From Trissonchulus latispiculum (lineage: Eukaryota; Nematoda; Enoplea; Enoplida; Ironidae), in assembly GCA_030248195.1 (NCBI GenBank), contig JASAND010006820.1, forward strand, positions 62,001 to 126,000: a stretch of 64,000 bases of DNA. The letters are read 5' to 3'. This document shows positions 1-9,630 of the stretch, piece after piece. Below the pieces are notes generated by a model. That model was not told the DNA's origin, did not search any database, and worked only from the letters and a program-made list of their open reading frames with translations. Numbering within the stretch: position 1 is the first letter of the stretch; the number at the start of each line of letters is the position of its first letter. A program made the translations under genes and the position numbers.

Positions 1-70
1 AATAACTGAAGAGTGAAGCTTAATATTTAGAGCGAATGCATGTGCACTGTTTCCTGAAAAAATTTATCCA

Positions 71-176
71 ATGAGCTGGCGAAATCTACATGGCATGGCT
101 TCGATAAGTGGGGCTCAGCGAAGTTACAGATCTAGTTCGTCTGACGATAGTGAAGCGGAAGATGATATTGCCAATG
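71..176 (+). CDS. Caspase exon 1 (start of prodomain)
   Basis: An ATG opens 35 codons rich in Ser, Asp and Glu, ending at a donor in the context AATG|GTAGGA. One base is left over (phase 1), and exon 2 begins with the two bases needed. The donor sits in the first copy of a 124-bp tandem repeat, so the donor occurs three times in a row; reading through the first donor meets a TAG at 257. Assignment to the caspase is inferred from phase fit and position, not from sequence similarity. Confidence 0.5.
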
Positions 177-535
177 GTAGGAATTTTATTGAATTCTCTT
201 TGAGTGTGTTTAATATAAATAACTTCGAATCCTTCTGGGGAAGCTTGTGGCAGGACTAGAAGCTAGGACTTTCAGTGGATGTTTGCCGATATTGCCAATG
301 GTAGGAATTTTATTGAATTATCTTTAAGTGTGTTTAATATAAATAACTTCGAATCCTTCTGGGGAAGCTTGTGGCAGGACTAGAAGCTAGGACTTTCAGT
401 GGATGTTTGCCGATATTGCCAATGGTAGGAATTTTATTGAATTATCTTTAAGTGTGTTTAATATAAATAACTTCGAATCCTTCTGGGGAAGCTTGTGGCA
501 GGACTAGAAGCTAGGACTTTCAGTGGATGTTTGCC
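164..535. repeat. 124-bp tandem repeat, three copies, spanning the exon 1 donor
   Basis: Three nearly identical copies begin at 164, 288 and 412. Each starts with the last exonic bases and the 5' splice site of exon 1 (GATATTGCCAATG|GTAGG), then intron sequence through 'TTTCAGTGGATGTTTGCC'. Only the first copy is attached to the exon's coding sequence. Confidence 0.95.
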
Positions 536-614
536 TGATATGACTCCATAAATTAATACAAATTGCTATATTTCTCTGCATGGCATAGTCAGAGAGGTTT
601 TACGTTCAGCACTA

Positions 615-676
615 CTGACCCACCGGTGGGTCAGTCCGATTTCTACTGACAGACTGCTGACCCACCGGTGGGTCAG
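615..676. repeat. Pair of identical 20-bp perfect palindromes
   Basis: CTGACCCACCGGTGGGTCAG occurs at 615-634 and again at 657-676, 42 bp apart, within intron 1. Each copy is a perfect inverted repeat without spacer. Confidence 0.9.
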
Positions 677-891
677 GTTAACATGTAGTTTACAGAGAAG
701 AAAAATTTTTCAGTCTGCGAAGCAAAACATGCATGCTGCTTTTAGTGTACAGGAAAGGCAAACTTTCGCGACATTGTACCATAGGAAGGCATTATGCCTG
801 CATTATTTATAATTTGTTTGTGACTGTGTATATACTAAAATAGTATTAGTCTATGAAGTAATTAACCAAAAATAGTATTAGTGGTGAACGA

Positions 892-1511
892 GTTGGGTCT
901 CTTGCGCAATTCCCCCCAGCCCTAACTTTTGATTTTTTTGACCAACAACTTTGAAATTTTGTATGGGTGCATAGTATAGGCTGATCAATTCAAAAATGCA
1001 AAAATTTTAAAATTTAAAAAATTTTAAAAAATTTTGAATTTTATTTTGGTAAGGGGGGACCAAGGGGAACCGAAACATTTTTTGAATAAAAATTTGCTGA
1101 AAACGTGCATACAGAGGTTTTCAGGGGCGCTGAGCACGAATCCGAAATCCGTTTTTCGACAAATCTTTTCGTTAGCTCAGGATAAACTTACATCTTAAGC
1201 TTATAACTTTAGCTTATTTTAAGCTAACGAAAAGCTTTATCGAAAAACGGATTTCGAATTCGTGCTCAGGACCCCTGAAAACCCCTGTATACACGTTTTC
1301 AGCAAATGTTTTTTCAAAAAATGTTTCGGTTCCCCTTGGTTCCCCCTTACCAAAATAAAATTTAAAATTTTTAAAAATTTTTTTAAATTTTTAAAATTTT
1401 TGCATTTTTGAATTCATCAGCCTCTTGTATGCACCCATACAAAATTTCAAAGTTATTGGTCAAAAAAAATCAAAAGTTATGGCTGGGGGGGAATTGCGCA
1501 AGAGACCCAAC
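892..1511. mobile_element. Fold-back element, about 620 bp
   Basis: Two imperfect arms of about 300 bp run from GTTGGGTCTCTTGCGCAATT on the left to its complement ending at 1511 on the right. The centre, near 1200, contains 'ACTTACATCTTAAGCTTA'. There is no ORF. It resembles a non-autonomous DNA transposon of fold-back type; I find no clear target duplication. A diverged relative with the same centre lies at 17380-17815. Confidence 0.8.
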
Positions 1512-1594
1512 GTGTTAATTAAATCTGTCGGGCGATGTTGCAGCACAGATAGAGCCGAGATGGCTGTCCTTTTTGCACAACCAGGCAGGACCTC

Positions 1595-2095
1595 AGTAGT
1601 ATAGTGTGCACGTTTCATGCCTCAATCCGGGATTGGATTTCCCCCGGGTTATTACGTCATCCCTGTGTCAATATCTGCTAGTTTTCCTCCTACTCTTGGT
1701 TTTTGTACTGCATGACCACTGGGGAAAATAAACACCCAGCATATACCCCCTGTACCTCCAGTACCACTGTATCCCCAGTACCCCCTGTACCCCCAGTAAC
1801 CCCCTGTCGAACATCCTGTTTATACCCCCAGTACTTCCTGCCATACTCCTAGTATTACACCCAGTTCCTGCCCTTACCAACCACACACCTTGACAACACC
1901 CAGTATATACCCCCAGTTCCAAAAGCATTCACACCCTCTCCAAGCTTCCTCATCACCGTCCCTCTGAGTTCTTCCCCCGGGGCTTGGGACCCGGCGTCGG
2001 CCCATTACCGGTTTTTTTATTTTTCTATTTTGTTTGATTTTTTTGGGTTTTTTAGCGTTTCTATACAGCATATATATATATATATATATATATAA

Positions 2096-2153
<58 letters not shown>

Positions 2154-2190
2154 TATACACATTTAGCCCTTAAGAGGGCTGTTGGGATAC
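1595..2190 (+). repeat. Polinton left terminal inverted repeat
   Basis: The first 450 bp match the complement of the right end closely, including an imperfect GTACCCCCAGTA-type minisatellite. Past that, after an inserted TA tract, 'AGCCCTTAAGAGGGCTGTTGGG' (2169-2190) still matches the complement of 15092-15115, so the repeat once reached at least this far. Confidence 0.9.
2070..2150. repeat. (TA)n microsatellite
   Basis: About 80 bp of almost pure TA repeats within the inner part of the left terminal repeat; absent from the right one. Short peptides of Ile/Tyr read from it on both strands are artefacts. Confidence 0.95.
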
Positions 2191-2252
2191 ACAAGTACTA
2201 CAGTCATATATCCAATGGAGCCGTACTCACCCCATCTGCTAACACTTTCCGT

Positions 2253-5200
2253 TTAGGGTAGAGGTAGGGAATCATCTTCATCTTTAGTTTGAAAGTATTG
2301 TATTATTTTATTGTCTATGCTTCTAAGTCCTCTGTTTTCTCCAGACATTGTATTCCCCGTTTCTAAAACATTTTTAAAATCTTCCGGGGTGTAGTTATTT
2401 AGGGGTTTGCTCACTCCTTTATGGGAGACTTTATTCGTCTTTCCCCACGCCAGGTAGGTCTTGCTACAAAGTGCTATTATACCGTCCCCAGTCCATTCCT
2501 CTTTGAACAAACCGGGTATTCTTTTCAGGCTAGGGTCTTGAACAAAGAAATCCTTGAGTGCCTTTTGCCACCTACTTTCATTTCTAATAGGGACACAATC
2601 ACTTAAGTTTTTAGAAGAGCAGGCAAAATAGAGGGAGTCTGTATCCATTTGGCAGAGTTGGAAGGTTTCGGGCCACAAATTGGGTTTCAGGCAGTCATAG
2701 TAGAACTGAAGCATCCTAAGTTTGGCGTACTGGTAGACGAAGAATCCCACTAATTCCGGAAGCCTGTAGACAATTTTTGACTTAGCCGATTGAACCTCAT
2801 ATATCCCGTTTCCCAGGTCTTCTAATCTTCTAAATCTCCACCCATTTACGTCCCGGCTAGCCCCAGACCTTTGACAATATTTTATATCCTGGTGTTTTTC
2901 TAAATTTGTAATTGTCCGACCATAGTAAGAATTTCCCAAAAGTTTAAACATTTCTCCCTTGAGTGCTAGATCCGGATCGGAATCGGCGGCAGATCGATGG
3001 TAAGTAACCTCATCTCCCAGTTCTTTGAAACAGGCCTTAGGTTTAAATTCAATTGCTTGGTGGATTTTCATAATTTTCAGTCCGTGTTTGAGATACCATT
3101 TAATTAGTGGAGTAGCTAGGAGAATTTTCTTTCCAAAGTAGCTTCCAATTAGACCCATTCTAGGTTGATTCATTAGGTCATTCAAATCGCAAAAGGTTTT
3201 CATATGATCTCCAATATCTTCCTTTGAAATCTCTACATTTTTGAAAACAGGGGTCATCTCTGCGAAGTATTCCTTTTTATCCTCAGGAACCTCAATGTCC
3301 ACCTCAACTAACCCGAAGAACCTATTAGCCTGAATTTGGGTGACTAACTGTGCGAAAGTTAACATAGATCGTTTCTTTGGGAGATTAAAGTGCTCATCCA
3401 TGAACTGCTGCATGTCCGGGGAGTCTTTTAGGTCTTTGTCGAACTCACATTCCCACTTTTCCAGAAGATCGAAACCCTCATCTTTAATTGCCTGGGAGAC
3501 TCTTTCAGTTCGTTCCCGTCTTTTAGTCCGATCCTCTGCATCCTGGTTCCTATCCAGTTCACAGCCATGTCCGTGGAAGTATCACCCATGGAATTGTAGG
3601 ACGAGATTCTTTTCCTGGACCCACCCGTCAACTTTGGATTTTCCTACTCTCTTTTGTCCCCCGTTGTAACCGTGTTCAACCCGAACTCCCAGTACCTTTG
3701 CCATATATTCTAGCCACATTGCTTCTTTCCTGCTTCTTTGTAGCCACCTTTTGAACTTCCCAACTTCTGTGGGTTTCCATTCGGCGTACATTCCAGTAGG
3801 CATTTCTTGCATTGTGCACCAGAGATATAGGGCATTGGCGTCGAACCCAAAGATTTGTGCTACTTTAAATCCGTTTGTAATTTCCGTTACCCCGGCTTCA
3901 TGATATCTGTGAAAGACCAAACTAGGACCCCCGACTATGTTATCCTTTATGAATTTATGCCAATTTTGGCTGAATCTACTGAATAGGGGAGGATCGTGTG
4001 CTTTGGAATTTTGTTCATCATATGTTTATAAGCCAGCCCAGGTAGAGAAATAGCCCCACTTTTAAACATATCAATTCTCATAGTTTTCCAAAAGTCCACC
4101 ATCTTTTCGGTAGCTTGAAGGAAGGGCCCTACATTCAAATTATTGTACCAAATTAGGAGATCCCTTACAGTTTTAAATTTATTTTTCTCCAGGCTGCAAC
4201 TACGGCAGTGAAGTCCTCGTCAGAAATTTCCTGTTGCCTAAGGGTTGAATAGTATAAGTCGCGGTGGGGGAATCCTTGGTCTAAAAACTCTAGGGAAGTG
4301 AAAGCTTCATAAGGGAAGGCACCCTTTTGATCCTCAATTTTAAAACCTTTAAGCCATTTCTTGTAGGAGGTCCCAGCGGCAAGGTAGTTTGTAATGTCTA
4401 GGAAGTACAGTTTAGGAGTGGAGAGGGCCATGTAGTTGTTATTCTTTTTCACCACATACTTGGTTTCCTGGCCATTTAGGATTAAGTTTGTAATTAGACA
4501 AGACTAATGGGTCATATCGAATTTTCCTGAATTGAATCCGAGAGTTGGAACTTCCTTTAACCAGGTTTCGAATTCGGCTAGAAGTTTCTCGTGTTCTGTT
4601 AAACCGGAAAGTGTGGGCTCGTAGATTTCCCTAAGAAGTACGTAGGCCTTACCGGCTATCTCCTCCATGTAGTCCTTCATTCGGACCACTAAGTTGTAGG
4701 GATCCCCTGTCGTAATTAGGCAATTTGGAGTTTCGTACCCAGGGACATTGGATGCAATAGAAACTGAGGCTGGAATTAGCTCTTTTTCGTAAATCAACTT
4801 TGGTCCACTCTTCTTATCAGTGGGTTTAAACATGCACTCAAAATCGTAGGCTATTCTAAAGGGGTAGTACCATTCAGGCACGGGGATTCCCAGATCACTA
4901 ATTTTCTGCAGTATCGTTTTTGTAGGTCCAACCCCACCTCCAGGGAAGATATGCTTGATACCCACCTCGCAACTTTTAGTATGTCGGATAAAACTTCCGT
5001 GGTGATGGAATAATTTTTCGCAGTTGGAGCATTTCCAGGTAAGGGTAAACTTGTTGAGATTTTTGATAAAGGAGAAGTGATTTTCGTAAATATTAATAGC
5101 CATTTTCCTGGATCTCTTTCCCAAAGGTCGTCGGATAAGTTTGGCAGCAACTTCAGTTATTTCTTGATCCCGTTCGTGATTCCTGATTACGAGTTCATTA

Positions 5201-6495
5201 AGGTCTTCCGGCTCCTCATCTGCTTCCTCAACTGTAGACCCAAGTTCGTAAACTGTAATAGCAATGTCAAATTTGTCCTCCAATTCGTCTAAATCTTCTA
5301 AACTAACCCCATTAAACTCTTCTCCAGGTTCAATCCATTGATCAATTAATTCGTCAGTTTTTTCCTCTAAACCATGAACATTAGACCCAAGACCTAAAGC
5401 TAGGCACCTGAAGAAACACTTTTGGTCCTCATAAGGCCTTCTTGAATTTTGATTTTTTATAAGAGCATTTAGACCTCGGTTATTTTTCACGTAGTCTGGA
5501 AGATATCTAGCTTCAGCCACAGGATAGGAGATCAGCTTGTTTATGTAGAAACAGACATTTGTAATTTGGTGGACAGTCCACTTCGTATTAGGGTGTTGCT
5601 GTCTAACCCACTCAAGGATGTCTCCCCGGTCCAACTCATAGTAAATTTTTCCCAGATCGCTCTCATTGGAAATGTGGACAGGTTCATCGAAATACCGGTT
5701 ATTTCCAGAAGGGTAGTAGTACCTCAATTCCCCGTCTTCAATATTCCTAAGCACAAATCCAAAGGTAAGGTTGAATTTAAATTGCCATCTCTGAAGTTTG
5801 AAAATAATTTTGACCAGGTCCTTAATCTGAGACGCACTGTCCATCCTAAAGTTATAGCGATTTTGGATACCAGACGAAACAAAATATCGAGTTCTAATTC
5901 TACTCCAATTTTCTCTGTAGATCTGGGCTAGGTCTTCGGGGAGATCCTTTACAATACTCGTAGTCAACTTGGGGGCGTCTTCAGTTGGGATATTTGAAAA
6001 CTGGGTTTGTCTCAAGGTCTTAGGATCCTGGATTTTTGGGGCTTCGCGGTGAGTTCTGAGATGTCCCTGGTAGCCTTTATAGGTCTTGTATTTGAACCCA
6101 CACTTCCTACATTCATAGGAGGCGCCCTCATTTTGATGAAATTTCCTAAAATGCCTGGTGAAATTATGTTTTTCTGTAAAGACTTTCTCACACCTAGGAC
6201 AAGGATACACCGGCTTTGAGGAATGTTCCAGTTTGTTGTGATTTCGAAGTTGTATTAAAGTGGGGAATGTTTCTTTGCAGGCATGACAATAAGGGACAGA
6301 AGTTCTAACAGGGGCAGGTTCTTGAGAAAGGGATTGGCCATACGTCCAGAATTCGTCGGTGCCAATGACTTCTTTTCCATTCCACTCAGTTTTAATTAGG
6401 GAGATTGCTTGGTCTCTTAGGGACTTGGTCACCTGGGGGTCATCTTTCCAGAATCCCGTTTCGATAGCAGCATTAAGTTTAGAAATCGCAGACAT
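2253..6495 (-). pseudogene. Polinton protein-primed DNA polymerase B, broken
   Basis: One long gene of about 1,413 codons. Three C2H2 zinc fingers lie at residues 70-91, 99-120 and 129-149; a region with 'CFFRCLALG' (360) and 'NHFSFI' (472) is followed by another CxxC...HxxxC finger near 489-509. The 3'-5' exonuclease starts at 'YDFE' (550). Further on lie the polymerase motifs: 'FDANALYL' (A), 'KLLGNSYYG' (B), 'MDTDSLYF' (C), and a late 'HKGV'. It would replicate the element using a protein primer. Breaks seen: in-frame TAG at 4504-4506, in-frame TGA at 3582-3584, and frame changes near 4185 (in an A run) and near 4000. Reading frames on either side fit the family without gaps, so these are point lesions or assembly errors, not large deletions. 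Confidence 0.93.
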
Positions 6496-6535
6496 AATTC
6501 TTTAGCTTAAACTTTGGTATACGTCTAGTTTACAA

Positions 6536-6800
6536 TTGCTTTTATGAACTTTCGCCTTTTATTAATTCACGTTTATATGTACTTTAGAGTTTATATGTAT
6601 TCTTGCTTTTATGGACTTTGTGTTTATATGTTCTTTAATGAACTTTCGCCTTTTATTATTTTAATCGTTTATATGTCCTTTAATAACTGCCTGTATTAAC
6701 TTTGCCCTTTTATTAACTTCCAAGATAATTTGTGCTTTTATGTACTTTCCGCTTTTATTAACTTTCGCCTTTTATTAATTCACGTTTATATGTACTTTTC
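6536..6800 (-). promoter_or_regulatory. Degenerate tandem repeat upstream of polymerase gene
   Basis: About a dozen units of 15-20 bp of the form (on the + strand) GCTTTTATGAACTTT, CGCCTTTTATTAATTCA and CGTTTATATGTACTTT. The combination 'CGCCTTTTATTAATTCACGT' appears at both ends (6553 and 6767). On the gene's own strand these read TTAATAAAAGGCG and CATATAAACG. Similar AATAAAAnCG words precede several plus-strand genes of the element. A promoter or replication role is inferred from position between the divergent gene blocks. Confidence 0.5.
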
Positions 6801-6818
6801 AAATTTCTTGTATTGATA

Positions 6819-7218
6819 GAGAGAGAGCACTTTCGGAACCGCCCGTTCGCGATGAAAGAATAAGTCCAACTGACACTAAATCAAAACTTTCACACTTTAT
6901 ATACTTTTTCGGACCCTATACTGTCAGTATCTCCTGTACCCCTAGTACTTCTAGCACTCCTAGTATGCTGTTAGTACCTCTAGTACTTCCTGCTTTCCTG
7001 GTATACTGCCTGTTAGACACTTCCAGAAACTGCTAGATAAGCTTCGAGTATTCTGACAATCTTCTAGTCTAAACTGCTTGAACTTCACAAGATAGAACTT
7101 TACAAGATGTAATAGTGTAAGAGAGAGCACTTTTGGAACCGACCACTCGCGACGACAGATCAAGTCAGACTGACGCGATATCGAAATTTTCACCCTTGAT
7201 ATACTTTTTTAAACCCTA
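6819..7218. repeat. Duplicated 100-bp block in the divergent intergenic region
   Basis: 6819-6920 and 7119-7218 are direct repeats, about 80% alike, sharing 'GAGAGAGCACTTT' and 'GGAACCG' at the start and 'TATACTTTTT' near the end. Between them and after them (to about 7440) lie degenerate CCAGTACTTCTAGCAC and CCAGTCATACAC repeats. No coding potential apart from repeat-encoded peptides. Confidence 0.75.
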
Positions 7219-7440
7219 CTTCCAGTACTTCTAGCACACTACTAGTACGCCCACACATACTACCAGTCATACACCCAGTCCTACTACTAGTTTCTGTCAT
7301 ACGTCTTGTACGCCCACACAAACACCCAGTCATACTACCAGTCATACACGCAGTCATACACCTAGTACTTCCAGTTCTCTTCATAAAACGTCTGCGCCAG
7401 TCGTCACTCCCTGTCGTACTGCCAGTAATCATTGTGCATC
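7219..7440. repeat. Degenerate short tandem repeats (CCAGTCATACAC-like)
   Basis: Irregular repeats of 10-20 bp built on AGTACTTC, CACACATACTACCAGT and CAGTCATACAC, similar in flavour to the CCCAGTATACCCCC repeats in the terminal repeats. No gene. Confidence 0.7.
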
Positions 7441-7513
7441 CTTCCAACCAATGGCACATATAAACAGGTCCCGCTTATTTACAATTACAATTACATTTAC
7501 AACGAACTAGCGA

Positions 7514-7807
7514 ATGGATACTAAAATTGTTGTCTGCATTGCCTTAGCTGCTTTAACTGTCAGTGTTTCCTTAAATATTTGGCTTCTGACGAGAAGTTGC
7601 GAAGAACCGCTTAACGTAGACTACCAGACAGACGGAACGATAAGGATCTCCAAACAAGGGAAATATGTTTACTACACTCCACCCAAGTTTAGTGCAATTC
7701 TTGACCTCTACTATGAATGCTCGATAGGAAGTTGTGTAACCGCCACAGCTAAGCACTGTCCCTTCATTTCAGAGGTATACAATTTTCAGCTTTGCGTCGA
7801 CAATTAA
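7514..7807 (+). CDS. Small single-pass membrane protein of the Polinton, unknown
   Basis: 97 codons. Residues 4-26 form one hydrophobic segment ('IVVCIALAALTVSVSLNIWLL'-type), read as a signal anchor. It is followed by a short ectodomain with six Cys, which could form disulfides. It is the first plus-strand gene after the divergent region and lies 56 bp before the ATPase; an 'ATTAATAAAAAC' word follows its stop. I do not recognise a family. Confidence 0.6.
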   Translation: MDTKIVVCIALAALTVSVSLNIWLLTRSCEEPLNVDYQTDGTIRISKQGKYVYYTPPKFSAILDLYYECSIGSCVTATAKHCPFISEVYNFQLCVDN

Positions 7808-7863
7808 TAAAAACATAGAAAGCGCTTATCTCGGACCTATCTACCTTACAAAAACCGATCTCG

Positions 7864-8559
7864 ATGACTTGTATTCCTTGTAACTTTCTCTACTTCAAGC
7901 ACCCCTTTACTTGCATGGTCTCTGCCCCGACTAAAGCAGGGAAGACAACATTCGTGTCAAAACTAGTTGAAAACGCTCACAGATTGATACGACCTCCCCC
8001 GAAACGAGTGATTTGGTGTTGTACGGAGTGGCAGTCGGCGTACGAAAAAATTGATGCGGAGTTTGTAGAGGGCTTACCGGACTTGGAGCAAGTAAAGGGA
8101 AACACAGAGCCAATTTTACTAATTCTAGACGATCTAATGGATGAAGTAAAAAAGGACTCTAAACTGATTCGACTTTTCACTCGAGGATGCCATCACTGGT
8201 CTAGCAGTGTCATTCACATCACCCAGGACCTATTTTATGATAAACAACGGACTAACCGGATAAATTGCCAATACATTGTGTTGATGAAAAACCCAGCAGA
8301 TAAGTTAACAGCAATGAACCTCGCCCGACAAATGTTCCCGACTAACACTACTTACTTTATGAAATCTTTCAATCACGCAACCTCACGTCCCCACGGCTAT
8401 CTCCTTATTGACCTTGACCAGGAAACTCCAGAGCAATACCGCCTTAGAACGGATATTTTCGACCGGACAGGAGTCTACCTACCAATAAAAGCGGGGAAGA
8501 GTCAAGTAGTCCGAATCAATAAAAACGCTAAATCAATAAAAACGGTACGCGATACATAA
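7864..8559 (+). CDS. Polinton genome-packaging ATPase (FtsK/HerA, A32-like)
   Basis: 231 codons, open. The P-loop is 'APTKAGKTTF' at residues 21-30: the Gly that normally opens the Walker A motif is Ala, while the GKT is kept. Walker B is 'LLILDDL', followed by a sensor-like 'ITQDLF'. This is the usual size and order for the packaging ATPase of Polintons, adintoviruses and virophages, which drives DNA into the capsid. It is followed by repeated 'TCAATAAAAACG' words (8516-8595) just before the next gene. Confidence 0.9.
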   Translation: MTCIPCNFLYFKHPFTCMVSAPTKAGKTTFVSKLVENAHRLIRPPPKRVIWCCTEWQSAYEKIDAEFVEGLPDLEQVKGNTEPILLILDDLMDEVKKDSKLIRLFTRGCHHWSSSVIHITQDLFYDKQRTNRINCQYIVLMKNPADKLTAMNLARQMFPTNTTYFMKSFNHATSRPHGYLLIDLDQETPEQYRLRTDIFDRTGVYLPIKAGKSQVVRINKNAKSIKTVRDT

Positions 8560-8600
8560 ATCAAGCTGATACATGGTCTTGAAGTCAATAAAAACGCGAA

Positions 8601-8936
8601 ATGGCAAAGCGATTCGAAAGCAATCTTCCCTGTCTAATACATCTTTGTAACTGTAAGAAGAAGGTCAGAGAAGCTATCATTGAAAATAGTGATCTTGGTC
8701 TAATCAAAACAATCCTAGACTGCATTGAGAACGTACTTTCTGGGAACGTGGAACTGCCCGAATCAGACAAAATGGCGTTGCGTAAACACGTAAGCACACT
8801 CCGAGCTCTCCGGGACAAGAAAATAAAACTTCAGGATAAAAAGCAAATTATTGTTCAAAACGGTGGCTTTCTTCCTGCTCTCCTAGGCCCTCTAATTAGA
8901 ATAGTCAGTGGTATTGCAGGTAGCTTTATTAGATAA
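8601..8936 (+). CDS. Conserved Polinton protein, 111 aa, unknown role
   Basis: Starts 10 bp after 'TCAATAAAAACGCGAA'. The N-terminal two thirds are charged and helical, with 'VLSGNVELPESDKMALRKH'; the end is a Gly-rich hydrophobic tail ('GGFLPALLGPLIRIVSGIAG'). Proteins of this shape (a 'GNV.L', 'L..L..KK..L..KK', 'GGFL..LL' pattern) recur in animal Polintons next to the ATPase. Its stop overlaps the start of the next gene in TAATG. Confidence 0.7.
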   Translation: MAKRFESNLPCLIHLCNCKKKVREAIIENSDLGLIKTILDCIENVLSGNVELPESDKMALRKHVSTLRALRDKKIKLQDKKQIIVQNGGFLPALLGPLIRIVSGIAGSFIR

Positions 8937-9630
8937 TGGAGTACTCAATCCTAGTTAAGCCTGAAGAGTTCGATCAACACCAGGAAGTTTTAGAAAAAGA
9001 TGTTGTGGACAAGCTAAAAAGCAAAGAATATGCCGATACAAAGTTGAAAAAGTACCAACAGGCTAATTACAGAAGACGGTTCTTGAAGGAAAAGCCCTAT
9101 AAGTTAGATATAACCACTACAGAACCAACAGCCTTCCCGACATTGTCTCCACTCTACCAATAACTCTACAAAGTAAAGGGAAAAACCTCATTGACTTCGT
9201 CCAGTCTATTCCTGATTTCAAAGTTAATCAAAAGGGGGAGATAGAGTACAAAGGTAAATCCGAGCCGGGTTCTAGAATCTTCGACCTAATCCACGACTTT
9301 GTCCGCAATCGCAAAACACTTTCTCCAGCTAGAGGTTGGGAATTGTTCGCTGAGGCTCTGAGGGAAAGCAATGTCCCAAGGGAGTTTCTCGGCAACCGTC
9401 AGCGGTGGGAAGCAATAAAAGGAACTCCATCTATTACTGATACGGTCGAGCGGATACGAAAAGTGAGACAGAGACTTCAGTTTGGAACGGGACGCGAGCA
9501 AACAACAAGCAATAAACCGAAACAAAAACGTACAACGGGTGCAAATAACAAACAAGGCGAACAGAAACAAAAGCGTAAGCCGGATCATTTCAGTAAAGCA
9601 CTAACAAAACTAAAATGGAAGACCTTCTAA
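8936..9630 (+). pseudogene. Conserved Polinton protein of unknown role, frameshifted
   Basis: Begins at the ATG inside TAATG at the end of the upstream gene. The first frame runs to 9163; at about 9100-9125 the coding similarity moves to another frame, which stays open from before 9121 to a stop at 9628-9630. The second part has 'SRIFDLIHDFV', 'GWELFAEALRESNVPREFLGN' and a Lys/Gln-rich basic tail. The 'GW..F..AL...NVP...IGN' pattern is common in Polinton proteins encoded just before the integrase. One indel suffices to explain the break. Confidence 0.65.

Noticed and set aside
71..259. A 62-codon single-exon gene
   Set aside because: The frame past 176 is intron repeat sequence; a donor at 176 in the right phase explains it as an exon.
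1874..2261. ORFs on both strands across the TA tract
   Set aside because: Tyr/Ile repeat peptides encoded by a microsatellite.
3428..3631. Separate 67-codon minus-strand ORF inside the polymerase
   Set aside because: Shadow frame; polymerase similarity continues through here in the other frame across the TGA at 3582.
7190..7459. 89-codon minus-strand ORF rich in Met-Thr-Gly-Ser
   Set aside because: Product of the degenerate CCAGTCATACAC repeats; no non-repeat content.
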